From Streptomyces narbonensis (GTDB taxonomy: Bacteria > Actinomycetota > Actinomycetes > Streptomycetales > Streptomycetaceae), in NCBI RefSeq assembly GCF_014649015.1, contig NZ_BMSF01000007.1:124001-188000 (forward strand): a DNA stretch of 64,000 nt, read 5' to 3'. Both the position numbers and the translations under genes were made by a program. Of the stretch, positions 7,179 through 17,031 are shown one piece after another. The notes beneath the pieces are model-generated. The model had not been told where the DNA came from. It saw nothing but the letters and a program-made list of their open reading frames with translations, and ran no database searches. Each line of letters begins with the position of its first letter. Positions within the stretch are counted from its first letter, which is position 1.

Positions 7179-10100
7179 TCAGCGGCGGCGTCGGCCGTCG
7201 TTCTCGTCGTCGTGCGGGCCGAAGAGCTCGTCCGCGAGGGTCGGCAGATCGTCGAGGGGAGTCTCCTCGGCCCAGTCCGAACGGCGGCGCGGCTGCCCGT
7301 TCTCGTCGAGCTGGGGCAGCTCACGGGTCCGGTCGTTCGCCCCGTCCGGCTGCGCCGGCCGCTGCTGCCGCTCGTCGCGGAAGATGCCCTGCGGCACCCG
7401 GTCGGCCGGGTCGGACACCCGAGGATCCCGGGATTCCCGGGGATCTCGGGGATCTCGGGGATCTCGGGGATCCTGTACGGCGGGCAGGACGGCGGTCTCG
7501 TCGACGGCCCGCGGGTCCCGGATCTGCGGCAGGACGGCCGTCTCGGCCTCCGGCTTCAGGATCGGGGTGGCCACGGTGACCTCTTCGGGCGAGACGGTGG
7601 GCGCCTCGCGCGCGGCGTCCGGCTTCACGACCGGCGTCGGCACGGTGACCTCGTTCGCCGACACCTCCGTGGCACGAGCGGCCCGCTCGGCAGCGGCCTT
7701 CTCCGCCACGGCCTTCGCGGCGGCCGCCTTCTCCGCCGCGGTCTTCTCGGCAGCGGCACGCTCGGCGGCGGCCTTCGCCTCGGCCGCCGCACGCCCGGCC
7801 TCCGCCTTCTCGGCAGCGGCCTTCCTCTCGGCGGCCGCCTTCCTCTCCGCCTCCGCGCGCTGCGCCGCCGCCAGCTCCGCGGCGGCCCGCTCGGCAGCGG
7901 CCTTCTCGGCGGCGGCCTTCGCGGCGGCCTCGGCGGCGACCTTCTCCGCGGCAGCCTTCACCGCGGCCTCCTCCGCCGCCTTGGCGGCGGCAGCGGCCTC
8001 GGCCATCCGGCGGGCCTCCTCCGCCCGGAGCAGGGCCTCCTCGGCCTTGCGCTGCTTCTCCAGGCGGCGCTCCTCCGCCTCGGCCCGGAGCCGCGCCTCC
8101 TCCTCGGCCTCCTTGCGGATGCGCTCCTGCTCCTCCAGGCGTGCCTTCTCCTCGGCGGCGAGCCGCTTGCGCTCCTCCTCGGCGGCGAGCTCGGCGGCGA
8201 CCCTGGCCTCCTCGGCCCGGCGGCGCTCCTCCTCAGCCTGCCGCTCCGCCTCGAGACGGCGCGCCTCTTCCTCCTCGCGCCGCTTGCGCTCCTCCTCCTC
8301 GGCGCGGAGCCTGGCGAGCTGCTCCTGCCGCTCGCGCTCCAGGCGCTCCTCCTCGGCCTTGCGGGCGGCCTCTTCCTCGGCCAGGCGCCGCGCCTCCTCC
8401 TCGGCCTTCCGGCGGGCCTCCTCGGCGGCCTTCACCTCGGCCTCGGAGAGCGGCAGCACCCGGTCGAGCCGGTGGCGTACGACGGTGGTGACGTCCTCGG
8501 GCTCCTGCCCGGCGTCGACGACGAGGTAGCGGCTCGGGTCGGCGGCCGCGAGGGCGAGGAAACCGGCCCGCACGCGCGCGTGGAACTCCGGCGGCTCGGA
8601 CTCCAGCCGGTCGGGCGCCTCGGTGAAGCGCTCCCGGGCGGTCTCCGGGGAGACGTCGAGGACCACGGTGAGGTTCGGGACGAGCCCGTCCGTCGCCCAG
8701 CGCGAGATCCGGGCGATCTCCGTCGGGGAGAGGTCGCGGCCGGCGCCCTGGTAGGCCACGGACGAGTCGATGTACCGGTCGGAGAGGACGATCGCGCCCC
8801 GCTCCAGGGCCGGCCGGACCAGGGAGTCGACGTGCTCGGCGCGGTCGGCCGCGTACAGCAGGGCCTCGGCCCGGTTCGAGAGCCCCGCCGACGACACGTC
8901 GAGGAGGATCGAGCGCAGCCGCTTCCCGATCGGGGTGGCACCGGGCTCGCGGGTGACGACGACCTCGTGGCCCTTCGCCCGGATCCACTCGGCGAGCGCC
9001 TGGACCTGGGTGGACTTCCCGGCCCCGTCGCCGCCTTCGAGGGCGATGAAGAAGCCGGTCGCGGCGGGCGCCTGGGCCGGGTCGGAGCCGCGCAGCGCGT
9101 CGCGCAGGTCGCGGCGGAGCGGGACGCCGGCGCGGTCGTCGGTCTTCGCGAGGACGAGCGCGGCGACGGGCAGCAGCAGCGCGCCGACCAGGGCGAGCGT
9201 GAAGGCGGCGCCGCCCTCCGCGATGACGGAGTCGCCGGAGGCGAGCCGGTACGGCCCGATGGCGGCGGCGAGCAGCGGCGCGGCGAGCGCGCCGAGGGCC
9301 ATGCCGACGCGTGCGTTGGCCTGGAGGTGCTCGGTGGTCCGGGCCCGGCGCGGCTCCTCGGTCTCCTGGTCGACGAGGGTGTGGCCGGTGTTGGCGGCGA
9401 CGCCCGCCGCGTACCCGGCGAGGACGGCGAGGAACAGCACGGTCGCCGTGTCCGGGACCAGGCCCATGGCGATGAGCGCGACACCGGTGACGGCGGTCGC
9501 GAGGGCGAGCAGCCGGCGCCGGGACAGGACGGGCAGGACCTTGCGCGCGGTGCGGATGCCGACGGCGGTGGCGCCGCTGAGCGCGAGGATCAGCAGCGCG
9601 TAGGTGACGGGGCCGCCGCCCAGGCCGTACGCGTGGAGCACGGCGAGGGACGCGGCCGCCGCGATGGCCCCGGCGACGGTGGCACAGGTCAGGACGAGCA
9701 GCGGCAGGGCGCCGGTGCGGCCCTTGTCGGCGGCACGGCTCTTGCCCTCGCCGGCGGAGTCGGCGCCGCCGGCCACCGGCGGGCGGCGCAGGCCCTCCAG
9801 CGGCGAGCGGGGCCTCGGCGTGGCTCCGCCGGGCAGGGCCATCGCGTAGAGGCCGGTGACGGAGGCGGCGAACAGGCCGGCCGCCACGTACGAACCGAGG
9901 GCGGCCTGGTGCAGCGAGAACCAGTCGAATCCGGCGCCGAGCAGATTGCCGACGAGGGTCGCGACGAGCAGGACGGCGGCCGCGGCGGGCACCGCGAGGA
10001 AGCCGGTGCGCTGGGACAGCCGCCGCAGCGAGCCGAGGTGGTCGGGGAGCGGCCGCACGGCGTCGCCCTCCAGCGGCGGGGCGGGCAGCAGCGCGGGCGC

Positions 10101-10607
10101 GGCGCCCTCGCGGCAGACCGTCCAGAGCCGCTCGGCCGCTCCGGTGACGAAGACGGTGCCGAGCACGTACCAGAGCGCGTTCTCGGGGGTCCAGTCGATC
10201 CACAGGGGCGCGATGACGAGGAGCGCGATCCGCAGCCCGTCGGCACCGATCATGGTCCAGCGGCGGTCGAGCGGGCCGTCGGGCCCGGTGAGCGAGGTGA
10301 GCGGCCCGAGCAGGACGGCCCCGAAGAGGACCGTGGCGAGCAGGCGCGTACCGACGACGGCGGCCACGGCGAACGCAGCGCCGCGGTAGCCGCCCCCGAG
10401 CGCACCCGCGGCGACGGCCGCCTGGAGGCCGAGGAGGACGAGGACGAGGAGGGCGAGGGCGTCACCGACGCCGCCGGCGACCTGGGCGCCCCACAGCCTG
10501 CGCAAGGGCTGATGGCGCAGGAGGGCCCGTACGGCACGCTCCTGGGAATCCGCGACGAGTGCGGCGTCGGAATCGCCGAGGCGGTCTGGCTGCTCTGCTC
10601 GCGTCAT
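7179..10607 (-). CDS. tmk: MFS-like membrane domain fused to dTMP kinase
   Basis: A 1142-residue protein, about five times the size of a normal thymidylate kinase. Residues 1-510 look like a transporter-type membrane domain with about a dozen hydrophobic helices. Residues 517-720 are a complete dTMP kinase (dTMP + ATP to dTDP): P-loop GGDGAGKST with Lys531, the DRYIDSSVAYQG motif and the TREPGATPIG loop. Residues 720-970 are a highly charged Glu/Arg/Lys/Ala coiled coil, and the rest is a polar tail with RDPRDPRDPRESRDPR repeats (DNA 7430-7475). This architecture is known from streptomycetes. The kinase is presumably membrane-tethered; what the transporter part does is unknown. Confidence 0.93.
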   Translation of the reverse strand: MTRAEQPDRLGDSDAALVADSQERAVRALLRHQPLRRLWGAQVAGGVGDALALLVLVLLGLQAAVAAGALGGGYRGAAFAVAAVVGTRLLATVLFGAVLLGPLTSLTGPDGPLDRRWTMIGADGLRIALLVIAPLWIDWTPENALWYVLGTVFVTGAAERLWTVCREGAAPALLPAPPLEGDAVRPLPDHLGSLRRLSQRTGFLAVPAAAAVLLVATLVGNLLGAGFDWFSLHQAALGSYVAAGLFAASVTGLYAMALPGGATPRPRSPLEGLRRPPVAGGADSAGEGKSRAADKGRTGALPLLVLTCATVAGAIAAAASLAVLHAYGLGGGPVTYALLILALSGATAVGIRTARKVLPVLSRRRLLALATAVTGVALIAMGLVPDTATVLFLAVLAGYAAGVAANTGHTLVDQETEEPRRARTTEHLQANARVGMALGALAAPLLAAAIGPYRLASGDSVIAEGGAAFTLALVGALLLPVAALVLAKTDDRAGVPLRRDLRDALRGSDPAQAPAATGFFIALEGGDGAGKSTQVQALAEWIRAKGHEVVVTREPGATPIGKRLRSILLDVSSAGLSNRAEALLYAADRAEHVDSLVRPALERGAIVLSDRYIDSSVAYQGAGRDLSPTEIARISRWATDGLVPNLTVVLDVSPETARERFTEAPDRLESEPPEFHARVRAGFLALAAADPSRYLVVDAGQEPEDVTTVVRHRLDRVLPLSEAEVKAAEEARRKAEEEARRLAEEEAARKAEEERLERERQEQLARLRAEEEERKRREEEEARRLEAERQAEEERRRAEEARVAAELAAEEERKRLAAEEKARLEEQERIRKEAEEEARLRAEAEERRLEKQRKAEEALLRAEEARRMAEAAAAAKAAEEAAVKAAAEKVAAEAAAKAAAEKAAAERAAAELAAAQRAEAERKAAAERKAAAEKAEAGRAAAEAKAAAERAAAEKTAAEKAAAAKAVAEKAAAERAARATEVSANEVTVPTPVVKPDAAREAPTVSPEEVTVATPILKPEAETAVLPQIRDPRAVDETAVLPAVQDPRDPRDPRDPRESRDPRVSDPADRVPQGIFRDERQQRPAQPDGANDRTRELPQLDENGQPRRRSDWAEETPLDDLPTLADELFGPHDDENDGRRRR

Positions 10608-10684
10608 CCGTCCACCCTATCCGGACGCCCTTGCTCCCCGCGGCCTCCGACCGAACATCCGGACGAGCCTGTGACAGGACGGAC

Positions 10685-10723
10685 GCGGGAGGGGCGAAGG
10701 CCACCGGCCCCCGCCCCTCCCGC
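10685..10723 (-). terminator. Terminator after topA
   Basis: A perfect 12-bp stem (GCGGGAGGGGCG at 10685-10696, complement at 10712-10723) with a 15-nt loop lies between the end of topA and the start of tmk. Confidence 0.55.
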
Positions 10724-10730
10724 ACACCCT

Positions 10731-10795
10731 GCTCCGAACCTCGGAACGACTAGCTCCGAACTCGGAACGACTAGCTCCGAACCTCGGAACGACTA
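10731..10795. repeat. Three tandem 21-22-bp repeats at topA stop
   Basis: The unit GCTCCGAACCTCGGAACGAC plus TA is repeated at 10731-10752, 10753-10773 (one base shorter) and 10774-10795. The last copy contains the topA stop codon. On the minus strand each unit forms a small TCCGA/TCGGA hairpin. Confidence 0.85.
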
Positions 10796-13663
10796 CTCCG
10801 GCTGGGCCGCCGCGGTCTTCTTGGCCGCGGCCGTCTTCTTCGCGGCGGTGGTCTTCGCCGCCGTGGTCTTCTTCGCGGCCGTCGTCTTGGCGGCGGTGGT
10901 CTTCTTCGCCGCCGTCTTCGTGGCCGTCTTCTTGGCCGGCGCCTTCTTCGCGGTGGCCTTCTTCGCCGGGGCCTTCTTGGCGGCCTTCTTCGCCGGTCCC
11001 TTGGCGCGCTTCTCCGCGAGGAGCTCGTAACCGCGCTCCGGCGTGATCGTCTCCACGCTGTCGTCGGTCCGCAGGGTGGCGTTGGTCTCGCCGTCCGTCA
11101 CGTACGGGCCGAAGCGCCCGTCCTTGACGACCACGGGCTTCTCGCTGACCGGGTCGGTGCCCAGCTCCTTCAGCGGCGGCTTGGCCGCCGCCCGGCCACG
11201 CTGCTTCGGCTGCGCGTAGATCGCGAGCGCCTCGTCGAGCGTGATCGTGAAGAGCTGCTCCTCCTCGGTGAGCGACCGCGAGTCCGTGCCCTTCTTCAGG
11301 TACGGGCCGTAGCGGCCGTTCTGCGCGGTGATCTCGACGCCCTCGGCGTCCGCGCCGACGACCCGGGGCAGGGACATCAGCCGGAGCGCGTCCTCCAGGG
11401 TGACGGTGTCGAGCGCCATCGACTTGAAGAGGGAGGCCGTCCGCGGCTTCACCGCGTTCTTGCCGGTCTTCGGGGTGCCCTCGGGCAGGATCTCGGTGAC
11501 GTACGGGCCGTAGCGGCCGTCCTTCGCGACGATCTGGTGGCCGCTGACCGGGTCGGTGCCCAGCTCGAAGTCGCCGCTCGGCTTGGCGAGCAGTTCCTCG
11601 GAGTACTCGACGGTCAGCTCGTCGGGTGCCAGGTCGGCCGACACGTCGGCCTTCTGGTAGCCCTCCTGGTCCTTCTCACCGCGCTCGATGTACGGGCCGT
11701 ACTTGCCGACGCGGAGCATGATGTCGTTGCCGACGGGGAAGGAGGAGATCTCCCGCGCGTCGATCGCGCCGAGGTCGGTGACGAGCTCCTTGAGGCCGCC
11801 GAGGTGGTCCCCGTCGCCGTTCCCCGCGTCCGCCGCACCGCCGGAGGCGCCCGCGCCGGAGCCGTCGCCCTCACCGAAGTAGAAACGCTTCAGCCACGGC
11901 ACGGACTGGGCCTCGCCCCGCGCGATGCGGTCGAGGTCGTCCTCCATGCGGGCGGTGAAGTCGTAGTCGACGAGCCGGCCGAAGTGCTTCTCCAGGAGGT
12001 TGACGACGGCGAAGCTCAGGAAGGACGGCACGAGGGCCGTGCCCTTCTTGAACACGTAGCCGCGGTCGAGGATGGTGCCGATGATCGACGCGTACGTCGA
12101 CGGGCGGCCGATCTCGCGCTCTTCGAGCTCCTTGACCAGCGAGGCCTCGGTGTAGCGGGCCGGCGGCTTCGTCGCGTGGCCGTCCACGGTGATCTCGTCG
12201 GCGGTCAGCGCGTCGCCCTCGGCGACCTGCGGCAGGCGCCGCTCGCGGTCGTCGAGCTCCGCGTTCGGGTCGTCGGCGCCTTCGACGTAGGCCTTCATGA
12301 AGCCGTGGAAGGTGATCGTCTTGCCGGACGCGCTGAACTCGGCGTCACGGCCGTCGGCGGCCCGGCCGCCGATCTTCACCGTGACCGAGTTACCGGTGGC
12401 GTCCTTCATCTGGGAGGCGACGGTCCGCTTCCAGATGAGCTCGTAGAGCCGGAACTGGTCACCGGTCAGGCCGGTCTCCGCGGGGGTGCGGAAACGATCA
12501 CCCGAAGGGCGAATCGCCTCGTGCGCCTCCTGCGCGTTCTTGACCTTGCCGGCGTAGACGCGCGGCTTCTCCGGCAGGTAGTCGGCGCCGTAGAGCTGCG
12601 TGACCTGCGCCCGCGCCGCCGTCACGGCGGTGTCGGACAGGATCGTGGAGTCCGTACGCATGTAGGTGATGAAGCCGTTCTCGTACAGCTTCTGCGCCAC
12701 CTGCATGGTCGCCTTCGCACCGAAGCCCAGCTTGCGGCTCGCCTCCTGCTGGAGGGTCGTGGTGCGGAAGGGGGCGTACGGCGAGCGGCGGTACGGCTTC
12801 GACTCGACCGACCGCACGGAGAACGCGGTGTCGGCGAGCGCGGCGGCGAGCGCCCGTGCCTTCTCCTCGTCCAGGTGGAGCACGCTGTCGGACTTCAGCC
12901 GGCCGTCGGCGCCGAAGTCACGGCCCTGCGCGACGCGCTTGCCGTCGATCGTGTTCAGCCGGGCGACCAGCGAGGACGGGTCGGACGCGTCACCGGAGCG
13001 GCCGGTGCCGAAGGTGCCGGTCAGGTCCCAGTACTCGGCGGAGCGGAAGGCGATGCGCTCGCGCTCCCGCTCGACGACGAGCCGGGTGGCGACGGACTGC
13101 ACGCGGCCGGCGGACAGCCGCGGCATGACCTTCTTCCACAGGACCGGCGAGACCTCGTAGCCGTACAGCCGGTCCAGGATGCGGCGGGTCTCCTGGGCGT
13201 CGACCATGCGCTGGTTGAGCTCGCGCGGGTTGGCGACGGCCTCGCGGATCGCGTCCTTGGTGATCTCGTGGAAGACCATCCGGTGGACCGGGACCTTGGG
13301 CTTCAGGACTTCCTGGAGGTGCCACGCGATGGCCTCGCCCTCGCGGTCCTCATCGGTGGCGAGGAAGAGTTCGTCGGACTCGGCGAGCAGCTCCTTGAGC
13401 TTCCTGACCTGCGCCTTCTTGTCGGCATTGACGACATAGATGGGCTGGAAGTCATGCTCGACGTCCACTCCGAGGCGGCGCACCTCGCCGGTGTACTTCT
13501 CCGGCACCTCGGCGGCGCCGCTGGGGAGGTCGCGGATGTGCCCGACGCTCGCCTCGACGACGTAGCCGGGGCCGAGGTAGCCCTTGATCGTCTTCGCCTT
13601 GGCAGGCGACTCGACGATGACGAGTCGGCGGCCGCCGTGTGCGGTCTCGCTGGTCGGGGACAA
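10793..13663 (-). CDS. topA: DNA topoisomerase I
   Basis: A 956-residue type IA topoisomerase that relaxes negative supercoils by cutting one strand. The Toprim domain begins RRLVIVESPAKAKTIKGYLG and contains the ATDEDREGEAIAW acidic motif. The catalytic tyrosine is Tyr334 in GFITYMRTDST. Instead of zinc fingers the C terminus has several repeats of the type KDGRYGPYV, then a Lys/Ala/Thr-rich tail (KKAPAKKATAKK) as in other actinobacteria. The TTG start at 13661-13663 gives LSPTSETAHGG, which matches the length and N terminus I recall for Streptomyces TopA; an in-frame ATG at 13810 would add an unlikely extension. Confidence 0.95.
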   Translation of the reverse strand: MSPTSETAHGGRRLVIVESPAKAKTIKGYLGPGYVVEASVGHIRDLPSGAAEVPEKYTGEVRRLGVDVEHDFQPIYVVNADKKAQVRKLKELLAESDELFLATDEDREGEAIAWHLQEVLKPKVPVHRMVFHEITKDAIREAVANPRELNQRMVDAQETRRILDRLYGYEVSPVLWKKVMPRLSAGRVQSVATRLVVERERERIAFRSAEYWDLTGTFGTGRSGDASDPSSLVARLNTIDGKRVAQGRDFGADGRLKSDSVLHLDEEKARALAAALADTAFSVRSVESKPYRRSPYAPFRTTTLQQEASRKLGFGAKATMQVAQKLYENGFITYMRTDSTILSDTAVTAARAQVTQLYGADYLPEKPRVYAGKVKNAQEAHEAIRPSGDRFRTPAETGLTGDQFRLYELIWKRTVASQMKDATGNSVTVKIGGRAADGRDAEFSASGKTITFHGFMKAYVEGADDPNAELDDRERRLPQVAEGDALTADEITVDGHATKPPARYTEASLVKELEEREIGRPSTYASIIGTILDRGYVFKKGTALVPSFLSFAVVNLLEKHFGRLVDYDFTARMEDDLDRIARGEAQSVPWLKRFYFGEGDGSGAGASGGAADAGNGDGDHLGGLKELVTDLGAIDAREISSFPVGNDIMLRVGKYGPYIERGEKDQEGYQKADVSADLAPDELTVEYSEELLAKPSGDFELGTDPVSGHQIVAKDGRYGPYVTEILPEGTPKTGKNAVKPRTASLFKSMALDTVTLEDALRLMSLPRVVGADAEGVEITAQNGRYGPYLKKGTDSRSLTEEEQLFTITLDEALAIYAQPKQRGRAAAKPPLKELGTDPVSEKPVVVKDGRFGPYVTDGETNATLRTDDSVETITPERGYELLAEKRAKGPAKKAAKKAPAKKATAKKAPAKKTATKTAAKKTTAAKTTAAKKTTAAKTTAAKKTAAAKKTAAAQPE

Positions 13664-13694
13664 CTTCGCTCTTCTCTCCGGATCGACACTCTCT

Positions 13695-13739
13695 GGCACG
13701 TACGGCACTGGCACGCACGGCAGCGGCACGGACGGTGAC
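13695..13739. repeat. Three 15-bp tandem repeats in topA leader
   Basis: The units GGCACGTACGGCACT, GGCACGCACGGCAGC and GGCACGGACGGTGAC follow each other without gaps. They lie between the predicted topA promoter and its start codon, so they would be transcribed. Confidence 0.7.
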
Positions 13740-13755
13740 GCTCCCGTCGCTGCGG

Positions 13756-13786
13756 AGTGTGACGGTACAACCCGCCCCCGTGTCAA
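13756..13786 (-). promoter_or_regulatory. Predicted topA promoter
   Basis: On the minus strand TTGACA (13781-13786) is followed after 19 bases by CACACT (13756-13761). The -35 is a perfect HrdB-type hexamer; the -10 is weaker. The leader to the TTG start would be about 85 bases. Confidence 0.5.
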
Positions 13787-13945
13787 ACGGCGAAAGCCCG
13801 CAACGGCCACTCGAACGGTAACCCGAGTCCTGGCATTCCTGCCGCCCGGACTCCCGGTCGGGCGGGGCGGGCGGCGGAGCGGGCGACGCGCCGGAGCGCC
13901 TGCGGGAGACCCCGGGAGGATGCGGGGAGAGCTCCGGGGAGAGGT

Positions 13946-14143
13946 TCAGAACCGGCCGAAGCACCAGACGCCGAGGAGGATGAAGGCGGCGCCGAAGAGG
14001 CTCGTGGCCGCCAGGGCCGTCCGCGGCCCGACCCCGTACGCCACGGGCTCACGGTGCAGTGTCCGCACGGTGGTCCACAGCAGCAGCGCGCCTCCGAACA
14101 GCGTGAACGCCGCCCCCGCGAAGATCGCCGGCCCGCTCTCCAT
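13946..14143 (-). CDS. Small two-helix membrane protein
   Basis: A 65-residue hydrophobic protein of unknown function. Two predicted membrane helices (residues about 6-27 and 42-62) are separated by a polar turn HREPVAYGVGPR. The ATG has only a weak purine stretch upstream. It lies alone between topA and the ABC-2 exporter operon on the same strand. The balanced composition and clear helices argue for a real gene; no family is recognised. Confidence 0.6.
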   Translation of the reverse strand: MESGPAIFAGAAFTLFGGALLLWTTVRTLHREPVAYGVGPRTALAATSLFGAAFILLGVWCFGRF

Positions 14144-14316
14144 GCCCGTACCCCGTTCCGTCCCTGTGCGGGGTTCGGTCTCCCGCGCTCGTCTCCCGCA
14201 GCCGAGGCTGACACCTCCGGGCATCGAGGGCGCGAATTCCGGGTGAACGACGCGGACCGTCGCGTACGGTTTCACGAAGATGGCCGGTAGTGACCCACTC
14301 CCTCCCGCTTCTCCTG

Positions 14317-15108
14317 TCACATCACGTCGAGCGTGGCCCGGCGCCTGCTGCCGCGCTCGAAGACGGCGAGCAGGGCGACGGCGAGCAGCGCCCAGCCGGC
14401 CCCGACCGCGAGCTCGGTCCCGAGCAGGGCCCCGTCCAGGCCGCCTCCCGCGGTCAGCCGCCGTGCCGCGTCCGCCGCGTGCGTGAGCGGCAGCAGCTCG
14501 CCGGCGAACCGCATCCACTCCGGCAGCGACTCCCTCGGCACGGCGGCGCCCGTCAGCAGGAGCAGCCCCGAACTCGCCACGTTGGACACCAGGAAGACAT
14601 CGCGGAAGCGGAGCCCGAGCGCCCCCAGCGCGAGCCCGAAGGCCGAGCACGCACCGGCGGCGGCGAGCAGCACCAGACCGAGCCCGGGCAGTGCCCCGGC
14701 GGGCACGGGCAGTCCGAGCACGAGCGCGGCGGCGGTGAGCACGAAGGCGCTGACGAACAGCCCGTTGAGGACGTACGGGAGGGCGCGGCCGATCCAGAGC
14801 GGGACCCGGTGCCGGGGCGAGAGCAGGACGGCGCCGAGCGTGCCGTACCGGCGCTCGTTGGCCACGGCCATCGTGCCGCCGTACACGCAGGAGGTGGAAG
14901 CCGCGAGAACGGCGTTTCCCACGAGATGGAAACGGTCGTCGGCGACGCCCAGTTCCCGTCCGAGGAAGACGAAGAAGAAGACTTGGAGAAGCGGCCCCAC
15001 CAGCAGCGTTCCGATGAACATCGGCGGGGTCGTCCAGTTGAAGAGTGCCCGGTAGGAGATCGTGCCGCCGACGACGACGAGCCGGGCGGTGGCGAGGAAA
15101 CGGAACAT
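14317..15108 (-). CDS. ABC-2 type transporter permease
   Basis: A 263-residue membrane protein with about six hydrophobic segments, typical of ABC-2 exporter permeases. It begins MFRFLATARLVVVGGTISYRAL and carries the polar stretch VANERRYGTLGAVLLSPRH, the coupling region usually seen in this family. It is the last gene of a three-gene operon (ATPase, permease, permease), 14 bases after the preceding stop, and would form a heterodimeric channel with the upstream permease. The exported compound is unknown; linked ArsR-type control suggests inducible export of a toxic or signalling molecule. Confidence 0.88.
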   Translation of the reverse strand: MFRFLATARLVVVGGTISYRALFNWTTPPMFIGTLLVGPLLQVFFFVFLGRELGVADDRFHLVGNAVLAASTSCVYGGTMAVANERRYGTLGAVLLSPRHRVPLWIGRALPYVLNGLFVSAFVLTAAALVLGLPVPAGALPGLGLVLLAAAGACSAFGLALGALGLRFRDVFLVSNVASSGLLLLTGAAVPRESLPEWMRFAGELLPLTHAADAARRLTAGGGLDGALLGTELAVGAGWALLAVALLAVFERGSRRRATLDVM

Positions 15109-15122
15109 TTCTGGCCGGCCTT

Positions 15123-15892
15123 TCAGGCGAGGGCGAGGGTGGCGGCGGCGCGCGCCCGGCGCTCCACCCGCCCGAGGACGAGGACGGCGGCCAGGGCGTA
15201 GCCGGCCCCGAGCGCGGCGGCGGTGAGCAGCGGCGTGATGACGTCCCCGCCGGAGGTCGCCGCGTGCACGGCCCGCGCGCCCCAGGTGGTGGGCAGCGCC
15301 CAGGACAGCGGCTGTGTCCAGTCGGGGAGCACGGTGACGGGAACGAGGAGCCCGGACAGCAGCCAGACGGGCGTGTCCAGCGGGTTGGCCAGGGCGTTGG
15401 CGTTCCGCAGCAGGACGAAGGTGGCGGCGAGGAGGAGCCCCATCATGCCGAGGGCGAGGACGCAGACGGGCACGGCGAGCAGGAAGAGCAGCGGGTGCGC
15501 GAAGTCGAGCGGGACGCCGAAGAGGACCACGCCCCAGAGGACCGTCGCGCCCATCGCGTAGGTGCCGATGACGGCGGTCGCGAGGGTGATCGGGAGCAGG
15601 ACGAGCGCGAGCGGCGCCGGCGCCACGACCAGGGTCTCCAGGGTGCCGAGCCAGCGCTGGTTCTGCACGGCGCCGCCCGAACCGAAGAGCACCGAGCCCC
15701 AGATGCCCATCAGCCCGGCGCCGACGGAGGCGGTGAGCAGCCGGTCGGGGTCGCCCGCGGCCCGGAAGAGGTAGACGGCGAGGGTCGCGTAGACGAGCGG
15801 GACGAGGACGGCGAAGGTGATCTCGATCGGGGAGCGCGACATGTACGAGACATGGGTGCGCACGCCGACCACGACCAGCCGCAGGACGCGCC

Positions 15893-15896
<4 letters not shown>
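15123..15896 (-). CDS. ABC-2 type transporter permease
   Basis: A 257-residue six-helix membrane protein, the second permease of the exporter. It starts MRRVLRLVVVGVRTHVSYMS and contains AVQNQRWLGTLETLVVAPAP, the counterpart of the coupling segment in its partner. Its ATG overlaps the ATPase stop codon by four bases, so expression is coupled. Low identity to the other permease with the same topology indicates an ancient duplication. Confidence 0.9.
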
Positions 15897-16954
<1,058 letters not shown>

Positions 16955-16961
16955 GAGGCGG

Positions 16962-16967
16962 ACGCTA
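16962..16967 (-). promoter_or_regulatory. -10 element, leaderless start of ABC exporter operon
   Basis: Minus-strand TAGCGT is followed by seven bases and the ATG at 16954, with no ribosome binding site. Confidence 0.6.
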
Positions 16968-16992
16968 GAAGCCCGTGGAGGGGCCGGGCCAT

Positions 16993-17014
16993 CGATTCGG
17001 GAGGCCCCGAATCG
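16993..17014. promoter_or_regulatory. Perfect 22-bp operator palindrome
   Basis: CGATTCGGG, spacer AGGC, CCCGAATCG: 9-bp arms with no mismatch. It sits between the end of the ArsR-type regulator gene and the exporter operon, about 40-60 bases upstream of the predicted transcription start, and is the likely binding site of that regulator. Confidence 0.7.
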
Positions 17015-17031
17015 TCGGGCGCTGGCGCCGC

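Noticed and set aside
6198..11030. 1610-residue plus-strand reading frame opposite tmk
   Set aside because: Shadow of the antisense frame of tmk and the ABC ATPase caused by high G+C; Gly/Arg/Leu-biased, no domain.
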